NCBI GenBank assembly: GCA_020002185.1
Contig: CM034536.1
Location: forward strand, 12,298,717 to 12,362,716
Origin: Paraescarpia echinospica
Taxonomy: Eukaryota > Annelida > Polychaeta > Sabellida > Siboglinidae
Direction of reading: 5' to 3'
DNA: 64,000 nt
The notes under the pieces are model-generated. The model did no database searches, was not told the origin of the DNA, and saw only the letters and a list, made by a program, of their open reading frames with translations. A program made the position numbers and the translations under genes. The number at the start of each line of letters is the position of its first letter. Within the stretch, counting starts at the first letter, position 1. This document shows, in pieces, positions 6,957 to 46,345 of the stretch.

Positions 6957-8825
6957 AGAGTCAATCAATCAATCAATCAATCTTTATTTCAGACAAAAAA
7001 GCATACGTGTAATATGCACTATGTCCATAGTAAAAAAGTAAAAATAAAAAGTATATTATAGTGTATAAATTGCACTAATCCACTTCCTGCGCAATACAGA
7101 GGTCGTATAAACATCACTGTGTATAATACTCTCAACAATGTTGTTCGTCGATGCAGATAGTCTGCTCATAAAACTGTACATGCATTTTCTAAATCTAGTA
7201 TTGCAACAGTCCGTGTCAGAACTAACAAACATTAGGCTAGCACTACACCTCATAGATAGGCTGTGAATAATTCTAAATGCATTGTTATAGGAAACAATAA
7301 AGTGCTGCATAGCGGCTTTTCTATAATTAGCCCATAAGGAACATAAATACACATTACTACAATAGGATGTGAACAGTTTGTTCTTCACCTTCACTGAACA
7401 AAAGTGAAAATTCCTGAGTAGAATATTGCTTCTGCCGTACAAACTCCTTTCTTTGGATTTCATATCCGTTTCATCTGACAGATCATTACAGATTATATGG
7501 CCAAGATATTTGTATGCCTTCGTTGTATTCAGAACTGCATCACCAAGCTTAATAGCTACTTCAAAACCGGTTTGTCTTGTGTCAAAAAACATTATCTGCG
7601 ACTTTACTCTGTTAAACAATATGTCGTTGTCACATCCATAATTGTATGAAACATCTAGCAGTCTTTGCAACCCCTTAGCCGATGGAGCCAGTAGTACAAT
7701 GTCATCAGCATACATGAGGTGATTAACAGTTGTATCACCACAATAGCATCCGATGGGTAGTTTCATCAGTAGCAAACTCAAATCATTCATGTATAAATTA
7801 AATAAGAAAGGAGATAGCATACCCCCTTGTTTAACTCCATTAGTCACAGAGAAGAAGTTGGAAAATACCGAACCCCATTTAACACACATAGTCTGATTAC
7901 AGTACCACTGACATATCACTTTAATTAAATATTTAGACACTCCAAGCTTAAGTAGCTTCCTAAATAATGTTGTGTGATTCACCCTGTCAAATGCCTTGGA
8001 GGCATCAAGGAAGGCAACATACATGCATGACCCATGATTAGTGTAATATCGAAGGAGCTCCTTCAACACAAATACACACATTTCTGTCCCATGTTTGGGT
8101 TTGAACCCAAATTGGTTACTTGTAGTTCGTAGATGACTTTGCATCCTATTATACAGTATTTTTTCCACTATTTTTGTGAATACATTAGACAGACATATCG
8201 GTCTATAGTTATCTCTGTCGCTGACACGTTTATTTTTATCCTTAATAATGGGAACAATGACAGATTTTTGCATATTTCCCGGTACGTAACCATGTGTAAG
8301 TATAGCCGACATCAATATAGCCAATAAAACTGGCAGCTGTCGATCTGCCCACTTCATGTGCTCGCTAGTAATGCCGTCTAAACCAGGTGACTTATTGTAA
8401 GATAAATCTTTGATAATTTCACTAATTTCATTAACAGTCACCCTCATACCTTGGTCAAAGACAGCATGCTCCTGACACAGATCAGCAAGAAATTCCTTGC
8501 TGCAACTTCCTCTAACTACATTACAAATTTGACTGTAGTGTTCTTGCCACATTCCACTTATGTTCTGGCTGCCATGTACATCACCCACAGTGTTTGGTAA
8601 TTTAACATTACTGTTTGTGGAGTTTTTGATTTCCCTCCAGAAATCTCTATCGTTTTTTCCACTCATTTTCTCAGCAATTTTATCCGCAATAATGGAATTA
8701 TTTTTGTTCTTGCAAACTCTAAGTGCATGTTTGAATTTGGCCCTAGCCTGCCGCATAACGTCATAAGAGTGATTGGCATTGCAATTATTACCATAATATG
8801 CCACGTTCATATGAGTGAGAACAAC
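6957..8825 (-). mobile_element. Non-LTR retrotransposon, 5'-truncated, with intact RT ORF
   Basis: The unit runs from about 8825 to a (TTGA)n tail at 6959-6981, with AATAAA (minus strand, 6983-6988) just before the tail. The 3' half is almost identical to the copy at 46,346-47,121. The apurinic endonuclease expected upstream of the RT is missing, consistent with 5' truncation. The two LTR-like repeats at 4905 and 9944 flank the insertion. Confidence 0.85.
7056..8810 (-). CDS. Reverse transcriptase ORF of the non-LTR element (584 residues)
   Basis: A single uninterrupted frame. RT landmarks: NKSPGLDGIT (139-148), NYRPICLSN (201-209), the metal-binding motif AFLDASKAFD (266-275), NGVKQGGMLSP (324-334), and the catalytic YADD (367-370) followed by IVLLAPS. 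The connection and C-terminal region runs on to residue 584 with a Cys-containing segment. It would synthesise element cDNA at a nicked chromosomal target. The style (NHLMYADDIVLL, NGVKQGG) fits the broad I/Nimb-RTE-like group rather than CR1 or L2; I cannot name the clade firmly. No stops or frameshifts in 584 codons suggest recent insertion. N-terminal residues 1-130 probably correspond to the linker between endonuclease and RT. Confidence 0.9.
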   Translation of the reverse strand: MNVAYYGNNCNANHSYDVMRQARAKFKHALRVCKNKNNSIIADKIAEKMSGKNDRDFWREIKNSTNSNVKLPNTVGDVHGSQNISGMWQEHYSQICNVVRGSCSKEFLADLCQEHAVFDQGMRVTVNEISEIIKDLSYNKSPGLDGITSEHMKWADRQLPVLLAILMSAILTHGYVPGNMQKSVIVPIIKDKNKRVSDRDNYRPICLSNVFTKIVEKILYNRMQSHLRTTSNQFGFKPKHGTEMCVFVLKELLRYYTNHGSCMYVAFLDASKAFDRVNHTTLFRKLLKLGVSKYLIKVICQWYCNQTMCVKWGSVFSNFFSVTNGVKQGGMLSPFLFNLYMNDLSLLLMKLPIGCYCGDTTVNHLMYADDIVLLAPSAKGLQRLLDVSYNYGCDNDILFNRVKSQIMFFDTRQTGFEVAIKLGDAVLNTTKAYKYLGHIICNDLSDETDMKSKERSLYGRSNILLRNFHFCSVKVKNKLFTSYCSNVYLCSLWANYRKAAMQHFIVSYNNAFRIIHSLSMRCSASLMFVSSDTDCCNTRFRKCMYSFMSRLSASTNNIVESIIHSDVYTTSVLRRKWISAIYTL

Positions 8826-9790
8826 GAATATTGTTATTGAAAATGAATATTTTGTTCTTTCATCTGCACAGTATTGGCTCCTGTATTATTTTTTTAGCGT
8901 CGCAAACATTGCAATCTGTCGATCATAGAACGACATCGCGAAACACTGTTTTAAAGGCAGCATTTATAGTTCCAGTTTACCCATGGGGTGGCGTCACTGT
9001 GTATGCGATACATTACGTGGTATGCGGGAGCATATTGTCGCCCCACCTTTTGGATTATACCAACAATAAAGATGCAAACTTCAGTTGGATGGCATGCCAT
9101 TCAGTGGCGTAGGGGTGCAACTAAAGGCACTGAAGCTGAGCTATGTCAGTTAGACAGAAAATGACTTCGATAGTGAACCTGTTAATCAGTCTAGCAGCTT
9201 TCATTGTGAAGATGCTGCAGCAGGTGGCATGTTTGGATGATCACGATGACTGAATTTGTGGCTCTCGACAATCACGATGATCACACTGATCACTTCCACT
9301 CACACAGGGATGAGTGACATTTGATCAAAACCGCTGAAGTTTTACGAGATCAAGCGGAGCAATTAAGGTACAAGCATAACTAGGTGTATTCATAAGTGCT
9401 TTCTAGCTGGGTTCGTGTTGAAGGGCGCTGTTAGCCGCTTCTTAAATGGGTTAGAGTCATTCGAACACGGTAAGGAGTAACATCTGAGATTTTCATGTTT
9501 TTCTCCCCTTCCACCACTCCACCCCATATATGATTGGTATTGTCAATCTGTTGGACTGTCTATATAGATAAACTTCATCATTATTATCTTTTGAAATGAT
9601 TGAATAAAGTTGGATCAATTCTTGTAAAAAAGTATATATTTAATTGGTTAATAACGAAATCAACTGTGTAACTGACGAAAAAAGATACCAAACAGGTCTG
9701 AAACAAGGGTAATTGGAGCCTGGTTCCGTGCCGTAGTGCTTGATGTAACTGTTGAAATGGGCGATCGGACGTTACTAAAAATAGGGGTGT
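8826..9790. other. Region without a recognised gene
   Basis: Mixed-composition sequence between the truncated LINE and the second dispersed repeat copy. The sequence leading into 9780 (aactgttgaaatgggcgatc...AAATAGGGGTG) is repeated at 9902-9944, immediately ahead of the LTR-like copy 2. Confidence 0.5.
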
Positions 9791-9901
9791 GTTGTGTTTA
9801 CAATATTATTATAATGAGCCACCTGTCACCTGATGGATGACGTAGTGTTGATGACGCGGACACACGGTCCCAAGATTTGAATTTATGTAAAAGCCGCAGT
9901 G
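9791..9901 (+). repeat. Dispersed repeat block, copy B (see 4704-4814)
   Basis: Near-identical to 4704-4814. Here it is flanked on both sides by copies of a sequence ending AAATAGGGGTG (ends near 9789 and 9945). Confidence 0.8.
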
Positions 9902-9943
9902 TAACTGTTGAAATGGGCGATCCGACTTCACTAGAAATAGGGG

Positions 9944-10561
9944 TGTTCGTCCGCAACAAACGTGTCGTTGTACAGTGTTTATCAGTAAGAACATGGTTCT
10001 TTATTGACACAAAATCACGCCCACTGTGTCAGTACTGTAGTATATTGATGTAACGGGTACTAGTTGTAAGTGTCTGTACGTGTTTTGTACCGTTTCTGCA
10101 ATACACACCAGAGGCACTCTGGGATACCGCCAACCTCATGTGTAGTTGATTACTATTCGTAATATGTCTCCTTAAACATGCAAACTTCACAATACACAAC
10201 AAGTACAAAACGCGACGCCTGGTTCATCCGTGTTTTTATTTAGAAAGTCCTCGATTGTCAGTTATTTTGTTGCCGTTACCGATATCTATTTTGATAGTTT
10301 TCTGTAACCAGTCTGCTCAAAATTTGTTCCTTAGCTTTTCGTAAATTTCTCGAAAGTGAACCTCGTCGATTTTGTCCAGAAGTTTCATGATGTATCATGT
10401 AGTTAGAGTTATAGTACGAACACGAGGCCGCCAATACGCACACCATTCCATAGTTCCATGCCTATCTGCAGCGAGAACACTATGTTTCCACCTAGCGGGA
10501 ACATCGGAAGGTAGTAAACGAAACAGGGAGACCAGAACCTGCATGAAAGCGAACTCATCCA
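9944..10561 (+). repeat. LTR-like direct repeat, copy 2 (618 bp)
   Basis: Same TG...CA ends and same length as 4905-5522. It follows a purine tract AGAAATAGGGG that resembles a polypurine tract. Sequence after the final CA (tagagatatt) differs from that after copy 1 (ttcactgtgg), so both copies end at exactly the same base. Confidence 0.65.
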
Positions 10562-11394
10562 TAGAGATATTGCGCATAAAAATATTTAATATATATTTCA
10601 GACAGAACCAAACAAAAGAACTTTGATTATAAGACTTTTGTTCACGGTTTTTGCCCGAACTTTTTTTTACTCATCTTTCCCCCCCCCCCCCATATATAAA
10701 TCCCCAAAAATTTCTCCTCGGATCTGGAAGAATTACAGGAATGACCCAATTGGATTCTCAAAACGCGGAAATCTGCGCTCCTTGGAAATCTCTCATCCCT
10801 GCTCATACTTTCTTCTTAATTATTTTGATCGCGTAGGCCAGGAGAGCGAATCACTCTGCACAGGAGAACGATTTACCATTCTCCTTGGTTTTTTTTAAAC
10901 AGAAGGACTGCATTGATTTTATGGGGTACACGTTTAGTAAATAACTTTTATCTGTACAGATGCTAATGTCAATTTGTGGAAACTATACATTTTGAAGTAA
11001 AAAAGCATTAATAATAGGCGTAATAAACTTTGCAGCTGCATGTATCGATCCATACAAAACAACTGGCATAATTTTGTAGGATTTCAATTTTCTTTAAGAT
11101 AAAAAACCCACAACATTCTATCTAAGTAAAGGTTATCAATAAAAATTATCTCTGCCATGTTGATATTTTGTGATATATCTGACTCGGAAAATAACTTTGT
11201 TTTTGCAATTCATTGGTTTTAATGAGTTAATATTGTTTAGAAAAATCATGGTATGTACCACTGATTAACCAAAGAAATGCACAAAGTATAGGTAACTCAA
11301 GAGATTAGTATGTACAAATGACGAAAGAATACTGAAAACATTTTCAAATTTCTAGTTGCTTCCAGCGCTTGGCAACGTTCTATTAACTCATATC
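10562..11394. other. AT-rich region without a recognised gene
   Basis: Contains a poly-C run at about 10,680-10,691 and many A/T homopolymers. No exon or repeat assignment is possible. Confidence 0.5.
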
Positions 11395-12700
11395 TTCTGT
11401 GGTGTTTGGCGGAGATAGATCGTAGAAATTGGTGGTGCAGAAAATTTGAAAAACGAGTGGAATTACCGATTGATAAGTATTATTCTTGCCTTAATATAAT
11501 TCATAAAGTAGCAGTAAACATATATTGAGTAGTAGTTGTGCTTAAAGTTAGTTATATAAAGTATTTTAGAACACTTTAACCTAATGAGTGATAATAAGGT
11601 AAGTTAGCCTACGATAAGTTTGTAAACAAGATCTAACAAACTTCATTATGTGGTAGAATATATAGGAGATAAAGTAACAAACATAAAACTACTTACATAA
11701 GATAATATATGTGTAAGTAAGTACATGCTATACACTTTCATTAGATAGTATTGTTGTTAACAATTCAGCATTTGGGATAACCGGGCGAACTAAGTTTGTT
11801 TATGTATTTATGTCCCACATATTCGGTAGGGCGCGGTATAACCTAATTAAATAAGGCAGTCTAGCGTAAAGTAATCGATTGTATTTACATTACATCACTA
11901 CCGGTAACGTTGGTATTTCTGATAGGATAGATAGTCAGCTGTGACTATAACCAAAAACTTTAACCGAAATAAACAAGGCAATCTTACGTAAAGTGTAACA
12001 TGTGTGCACAGTAAACAGTCTTCTTAAAGACTATATAAACAGTGAATAGTTTAAACATAGTTGATTAACCTATTTTAATTGGTAATTAGATTGTTATTAT
12101 TAAATAAATTTTAATATGACGCCTTGCAAGAGGCAAGTCAAGGCAAAGCGACGTTTGGCATGCGACGCCTCCTAGAATTGGGTGAATTTTGTTCTATCCG
12201 GCTGTGGGAAGTCATGGGCAGAGACCAAGGAAGAGGGGTTCACCTTTCAGGTGGAATTTCGATCTGGAGAAGGAGGTAGCTAGGTTGGTAGATATTGTGA
12301 AGGGTATGGAGATGAGAATCAGCAATGAGACAGGTGGAATGGAGAGAGAGAATACTGTGACACTGAAGCAGCAGAGTAGTGGCAAGAAGACTGAGGAAAA
12401 GAGACTGAGAGGAGGGTAAGTGATCGGAGGAGAAAAAATTGGAGGATCGACGGCAGGAAATGTGACAGGCGCGAAGTTGACAGGGGAGAAAGTGACCGTA
12501 GAGAAAGAGGTAGGAGGGAAAAAAAGACGGGAGAGGAGAGAAGGAAATGCAATGGAAGGAAAGATTATGGGAAGAAAGGAAGTGAGAATAAATGTGACAG
12601 AAGAGAAGTTGGGAGGAACGATGCCAGGAGGAAAAGTGACAAGAGAAACAGCTTCAGGAAAGAATCGAACGGAAGAGATTTGTTGAACCTCGGAAGTAAT
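11395..12700 (+). pseudogene. CR1-like LINE: 5' UTR and truncated ORF1 only
   Basis: The stretch is collinear with the 5' part of the element at 47.3 kb. The 5' UTR is diverged but carries the same motif (acagtctt-taaagact, near 12,014). ORF1 begins at 12,117 (ATGACGCCTTGCAAGAGGCA against ATGGCACCTTGCAAGCGGCA). The PHD-like cysteine region is disrupted and shifted, followed by the Lys/Glu/Gly-rich middle of ORF1. Homology stops near 12,690, before the esterase domain. No ORF2 follows. Retaining only the 5' end is the reverse of ordinary LINE truncation and implies later deletion or rearrangement. Confidence 0.8.
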
Positions 12701-12985
12701 TAATGTGATCAATTCAGACGAAGGGCACACATAGCAGCAGGTGTTCCTGTGTTCTAGGACGGCACTTCAGGATTTTATTCTTTACGGAAACTGTTGATTC
12801 GTGTACGTTTATAAAAATATGTAATCAAATCTTTAATGCGAAGAATACAATGGACTGATAATTTGTGATAAACCAGGATGTGGGCAAGGTTGTTTATGTG
12901 GGTGGCCACTTGTCCTGACTGGAGGGGGGCAAGCGAAAGAGCCGTGGGCAATGCCCCATTTAGTATATAAAATACACTCAGGTTG
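12701..12985. other. Short region without a recognised gene
   Basis: No coding potential or repeat family was recognised. Confidence 0.45.
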
Positions 12986-13396
12986 TTATGTTGATACACA
13001 GCATAATTCAGTAAACCACAACGAATAAGACATGTTTTAATAACACTCGATTTTATCCGTATAATAGACAATGACTCGTACTTAAGTGACAACCTCAACA
13101 CACTAATGCAACAATGGTTGAGATCGGTGAACATGTTCAACAAGTTGGAAGAAAATGTTTAATTGAATTGTTTTGATAACAACCATGTGATCAAACGTTA
13201 CATCAACATTTCGACTGCCATCAGCTGTCTTCACCAAGAACAGAACTGGTTTCTCTCTGCAGGCCAGATGGTATGGCACACACTAGGCCGAGTCTGTTAG
13301 TATCCCTATCTTCTCGGTTCACGATTGGTATCCCTGTATCATGTAATAATATTATGCAGTACCGACCGTTAATGCGCATGTCCGGAAATAGAAGTT
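12986..13396 (+). repeat. Duplicated block, copy 1 (copy 2 at 13,920-14,283)
   Basis: Begins TTATGTTGATACACAGCATA and includes aaccacaacgaataagacatg and the stretch from cttctcggttcacgattgg to atgcgcatgtccggaaata. The same sequences in the same order recur at 13,920-14,283, with a few indels and a 45-bp gap. It belongs to an unnamed transposon-like family. Confidence 0.8.
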
Positions 13397-13711
13397 CGCT
13401 GTTTAAGGGAATAGTCTGCTCTATTCTAAAAATATGAATCTAATCGCGGTCTTCAATCTTTATTATGAATATTGGTGATGGGATGTGTGTAAAATTATTA
13501 GAATTCATCTCGTCTGAGACATTTGGAAGAAGGATATATATGTGGAAATATTTATGTTAGCCAGCTAAGGTCTTGTGAGTTGTATTCAGCACAAATTGTT
13601 TACACACTCACTGCCAAAATACACATATATATATTGTTAGCAAATTCGGAGTAGACTATTTCCTTACACAGCGAGCTTCTATTTCCGGACATGCGCATTA
13701 AGAGTCGGTAC
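13359..13711. mobile_element. MITE-like element with about 60-bp terminal inverted repeats
   Basis: The left end (gtaccgacc-gttaatgcgcatgtccgg...aatagtctgctc) and right end (gagtagactattt...ccggacatgcgcattaagagtcggtac) are inverted copies of each other over about 60 bp. The interior of about 240 bp has no coding capacity. It overlaps the end of duplicated block copy 1, and block copy 2 carries one arm (14,251-14,282). Confidence 0.75.
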
Positions 13712-13919
13712 AACACTATATAACAACTGCAGTATATTATGTGCTACATCGCTTTGCGAATCGAGCTGGCCTCCTTTGTTCTTTTCTCTGTCGACCACTC
13801 TGGCACCCGCCCAGTCTAACACAGTTGTTTCTGTTACAGTATGATCTGTTACATCCACGTATCAAGGCGACACCCTGCTCGCCATACCGTCTGGCGACAC
13901 GGGAATATATGTATGCAAT

Positions 13920-14283
13920 GTTATGTTGATACACATAATTCAGTAAACCACAACGAATAAGACATGTTTTAATAACACCCGATTTTATCCTTATAATATA
14001 CAATGACTCGTAATTAAGTGAAAACCTCAACACACTAAAATAACAAAGGTTCAGATCGGTGAACATGTTCAACAAGTTGGAACAACATGTTTAATCGAAT
14101 TGTCTTGACAACAACCATGTAATCAAACGTTACATCAACATTTCTACTGCCATCAGCTGTCTTCACAAAGAACAGAACTGGTTTCTCTCCGCGTGCCACT
14201 GTCTTCTCGGTTCACGATTGGTATCCCTGTATCATATAATAATATTATGCAGACCGACCCTTAATGCGCATGTCCGGAAATAC
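13920..14283 (+). repeat. Duplicated block, copy 2
   Basis: See 12,986-13,396. Differences include a missing segment corresponding to 13,268-13,308. Confidence 0.8.
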
Positions 14284-14986
14284 CGTCTGGCGACCGGAGG
14301 AAACAATAACATTATCAAGTTCCCGATGAAGATTGTCGACGCCAGTCGAAACGTTGATGGAAGTTCATTACCATAGTTGTGATATAAAGAAAACACGATT
14401 CCAGTGGTTGATATCGCTTCCGTTATTGTTATTGCGACATTGTTCGGAAAAATGATGCAATTCAAAAGTTGCATTACCTTTTGCAACGTAATATCTGGGA
14501 CTAGCTTACGTAATTAATTAATTCGATAGTCAGATAGTAAATGCAGTTAATCATCACATGTAATATCATGCACATTAGGCATATACATCATGTCATATAC
14601 AAAGATCAGTACATTGAAGGAAAGGTCAAATTTTACGATACGCATTAGGTCTGTAAAAGCCTGGCATAGAACTGTCATGTCTCACACGTAATTTTTTTTC
14701 TGAAGCTTTTATCAAAACCTTTTTTGAGATATATCACACACAAACACACACAATAAACGCGACCAAGGGTCAACACTGTAATTCAATGTCCAATCCGTCA
14801 TTAATCGGCCGTTCAAGACGGCAATGACACACGCAGTCGATTAATGAACAACGACGACACGTTTTAAGTCGGTATCTTTGTTATCAACTCACCGATCTGT
14901 TACCTCGACGTGCGATTTGCAACACATCGCAGTCGATTTAAGGTACGCCATCGGACACATTTCCTTTATTACATAATCATTAGGTA
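14284..14986. other. Region without a recognised gene
   Basis: Ordinary AT-rich sequence with a short (ACAC)n patch near 14,733-14,752. No exon signals that I trust. Confidence 0.45.
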
Positions 14987-15210
14987 CAATGGAACCGCAC
15001 TGTTAAGGTCACCCTTGGCATTGGGCGGAGGCGACCTGTTAAGGTCACCCTTGGGACTGGGCGGAGGCGACCTGAATAGCGAGGTGACTTTATTAGCAGG
15101 ACTAATTTCCCATAATTCACTGCATATGGAAAGAATTTGGGACTGTCCTAGGGTGACCTTAATTGCGAGGTGAATATACACCGAGGTGACCGTAAAGCGA
15201 GGTTCGACTG
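14987..15210. mobile_element. pogo/Tc1-like MITE with TA target duplication
   Basis: Ends are CAATGGAACCGCACTGTTAA and, inverted, CAGTCGAACCTCGCTTTACG, each continuing into GGTCACC. A TA dinucleotide flanks both ends. Inside, a block of about 36 bp (AAGGTCACCCTTGG...GGCGGAGGCGACCTG) is present twice in tandem at 15,005-15,075. Confidence 0.7.
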
Positions 15211-15950
15211 TAATAGGCCTACCAATCTCGTCGGAGTAGTTCTATTGGCTATAGCTGTAAATCGTATGTTAATTGTTGAAATTTTTGCGCATACGGTCGG
15301 TGATGTTTCAAAACTGGTTGAGTTCGAGCATCCGCGTGAGGCTTACAAACTTACAATTCTACTATCATTAATAGGACAGATTCGTCTTATCTTCTGATAA
15401 ATAATTGTTTCCTTTTCGACTTGTGTTGTTCTGGCACCGTGTATAAGTTGAACATCTATGGTGCATTACCTGTGCTGTCTGCACAAGAACATCTCAGTGT
15501 AAATCCCTATGTAATCGTGTTGCTATAATTACATTACTTATTATAACAAACTTTGTGAAAATCTTTAAGAGAAATTGCATGAATAGTCGACACCATGGTG
15601 CTATACGTGTGATCGATGCGGCTGAATCCACGAGGTAAACAATACGTCATCTTTATGAAGCGCAATTAACCAGTCAAACAATGTTCCCTTATTCCACTAC
15701 TGAGAGCAACACAGACCCGTCATAAGGGATCCAGGATGGCATGGGGGGAAACGTGCCCCCTAGACCATAGGAATTTTGCATGCCCGCAGACCTTTTAAAT
15801 GGGCCCACGCGACCGTGCACCCTAGACCCTTTGAAGAAATGTGCCCGCATTCACGTTATAATGGTGAAATTACGGACATGCGGCGGCGAAAAAAATTCAA
15901 CAGCACCGGACACACAATTATAATCCTTTCAATTCCCTTGAAAGGATATC
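15211..15950. other. Region without a recognised gene
   Basis: No supported feature. The 3' UTR of the channel gene, transcribed leftwards from 16,207, may extend into it. Confidence 0.45.
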
Positions 15951-16130
15951 CAGATGTCGAGTTTTCCGGATTATGCAGATCCAGATTATTGGAGTCTGGA
16001 TTATCTGGGTCTCGATTATTTGTATCCGGATTATCGGGATTCGGATTTTCTGAGTCCGGATTATCAGAATCCCGATTATTGGTTATGGATTATCGTAGTC
16101 CGAATTATCGAGGTTCCACTATACATATAA
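15951..16130. repeat. 15-bp tandem repeat ending in a pogo-like terminus
   Basis: About ten diverged copies of a 15-bp unit (consensus ccGGATTATCnGrrt) end in CGAGGTTCCACTATA, the form of a pogo/Tigger-type terminal repeat. It starts only about 75 bp downstream of the channel gene stop codon. Confidence 0.7.
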
Positions 16131-16206
16131 TTAAGTAGCACGCTTTAACGCCATACTTGGCGATGTCGTTCGTTGTCCTTTAACCCGGACGACAAACTCG
16201 TGTAGG

Positions 16207-44739
<28,533 letters not shown>

Positions 44740-46345
44740 CTGACAACGGAATACAGCAGGTAATAGTTAACTTTGTCACAGTATCTACGATTGCCAAAGT
44801 CACTGGCACCGCAATGGCTGTGGTCGTTTGTACCCTCCTATTTCTTGTCACGCTGTCGTTAATCGTTTCATATTTTTATATGTTCACCGTCATTGTTGAC
44901 AGGAAAGACATCGATCAGAAGTCATGTTAAAGGTTATGGTTCGACAGCGGTTCTTACAGGCTACGTCCAGTGCAAAACGCCACTCCCAGGAGCAAAGCTA
45001 TTATGCAGAATATCGTTGTCACGTACCAGGAGTAGGCAACGACAAAGACAACTATAACATATCGTGCGGAATTTCAAAATGCACATGTATCGCATAAAAT
45101 GTGTCGTATTCAACAAAATTAATCTAAATAAATAATACTGATTCTGACGTGATGATAGTGAATAAAAAACAATATAATGTGCTGCTTTTATCTTCACAAG
45201 TTTCTCCACTACTAAGGTCCTCGTTTACTTACTTTTTGGTGTTATGCGTCTAAACGAGTTAATGCAAATTAACCATCTGCAACTACAATCACAATGTTCA
45301 TGTCATTGGTTTACTCAGAATTGTGTCCAATATATTCTGAATGTTGACATCTTGCTCATGACGCGAAGGCTTGACCAATAAGCGCCGAGTTGTGACGTCG
45401 GCTATGACGCGCCATGTTCCTAATTTTACTCGATCTGTGTATGAATACGACGGCTCATTTATTGGTTTCTCGTACTTCCTTCGCAACACACACAATAACA
45501 ACTCGATTGAAAGTGGCATAATGAGCTGATAAAATATTATTACAAATGCTAACATTGATTGTACAGCGCTTTGAACATTTTATGGAAGTTGCGCTCTATA
45601 AATATTAAATATTATTATTAACAAACGATTGACCAAAATGTATAAATAGTTACTGCATATCGCAAACTAGATTAGTATTCCCCAGTTTGGTAACCGGCGA
45701 ACTGGAAAGCGTAGGCACCCGTGACGTGAGAGTTTCTATCAAAACTTGTATGTCTTCAACAAGGTTATTCTAATAAAGTAGTGCCATGGTATTTTTAAGT
45801 TTAGTTGTATATGGTTAGTTTTTGTTAACAATTTAACGTAGGCCCAAACAATTGCATCTTGTTTCCATTTAATAAAGAAAACTTTAAAACAATTATCGTG
45901 GTAACATACATTTGTCTGTTATTAAATGACTTGTGTAGTCTTCAAAATGTTGTATGTAGTGGTGTTATTTTGAGAGTGTAGTTTTCTTCTTGGGACACAT
46001 TAGTAAAAATGAATGAAGCACAATAGTTTTTATTACTAAATTAGCTAACACAAATATCGTCGTGGTAACTCACATTAGTTTTATTTGTCTATAAAGTAAA
46101 ATCCCCTGTGTTGCTCTCGTTGGTGATGTAAAACGCTACGTGTCGGTTGGTGATAGAAAATATGTTCTAGTGCATCCACGAACCGTTGATGTAGACGATG
46201 AAACGAGGGTCCGGTTGGCCAAGGTAGTCTAACTCTTTAATAAATCACGCGGTATACCCTGGTTGATACATAGGACGATTCGTGAATGGAACATAACACT
46301 TATAGAATAATATAGAATAAATGAACAAGCCAGCGTAATACTAAT
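44740..46345. other. Region upstream of the channel gene
   Basis: It must hold the promoter and probably a 5' non-coding exon of the channel gene, but I see no convincing TATA box or initiator. A short L2/SINE-type tail (acagcgctttgaac...gcgctctataaat then attatta) lies at 45,566-45,620. Confidence 0.5.

Noticed and set aside
12212..12730. 172-codon minus-strand ORF, and similar ORFs opposite CR1 ORF1 at 48.1-48.7 kb
   Set aside because: Antisense shadows of the purine-rich ORF1 low-complexity region (Ser/Pro/Leu-rich translation).
45298..45555. 85-codon minus-strand ORF just upstream of the channel gene
   Set aside because: It looks mildly protein-like but has no splice sites or motif, and its start overlaps an L2/SINE tail; not called.
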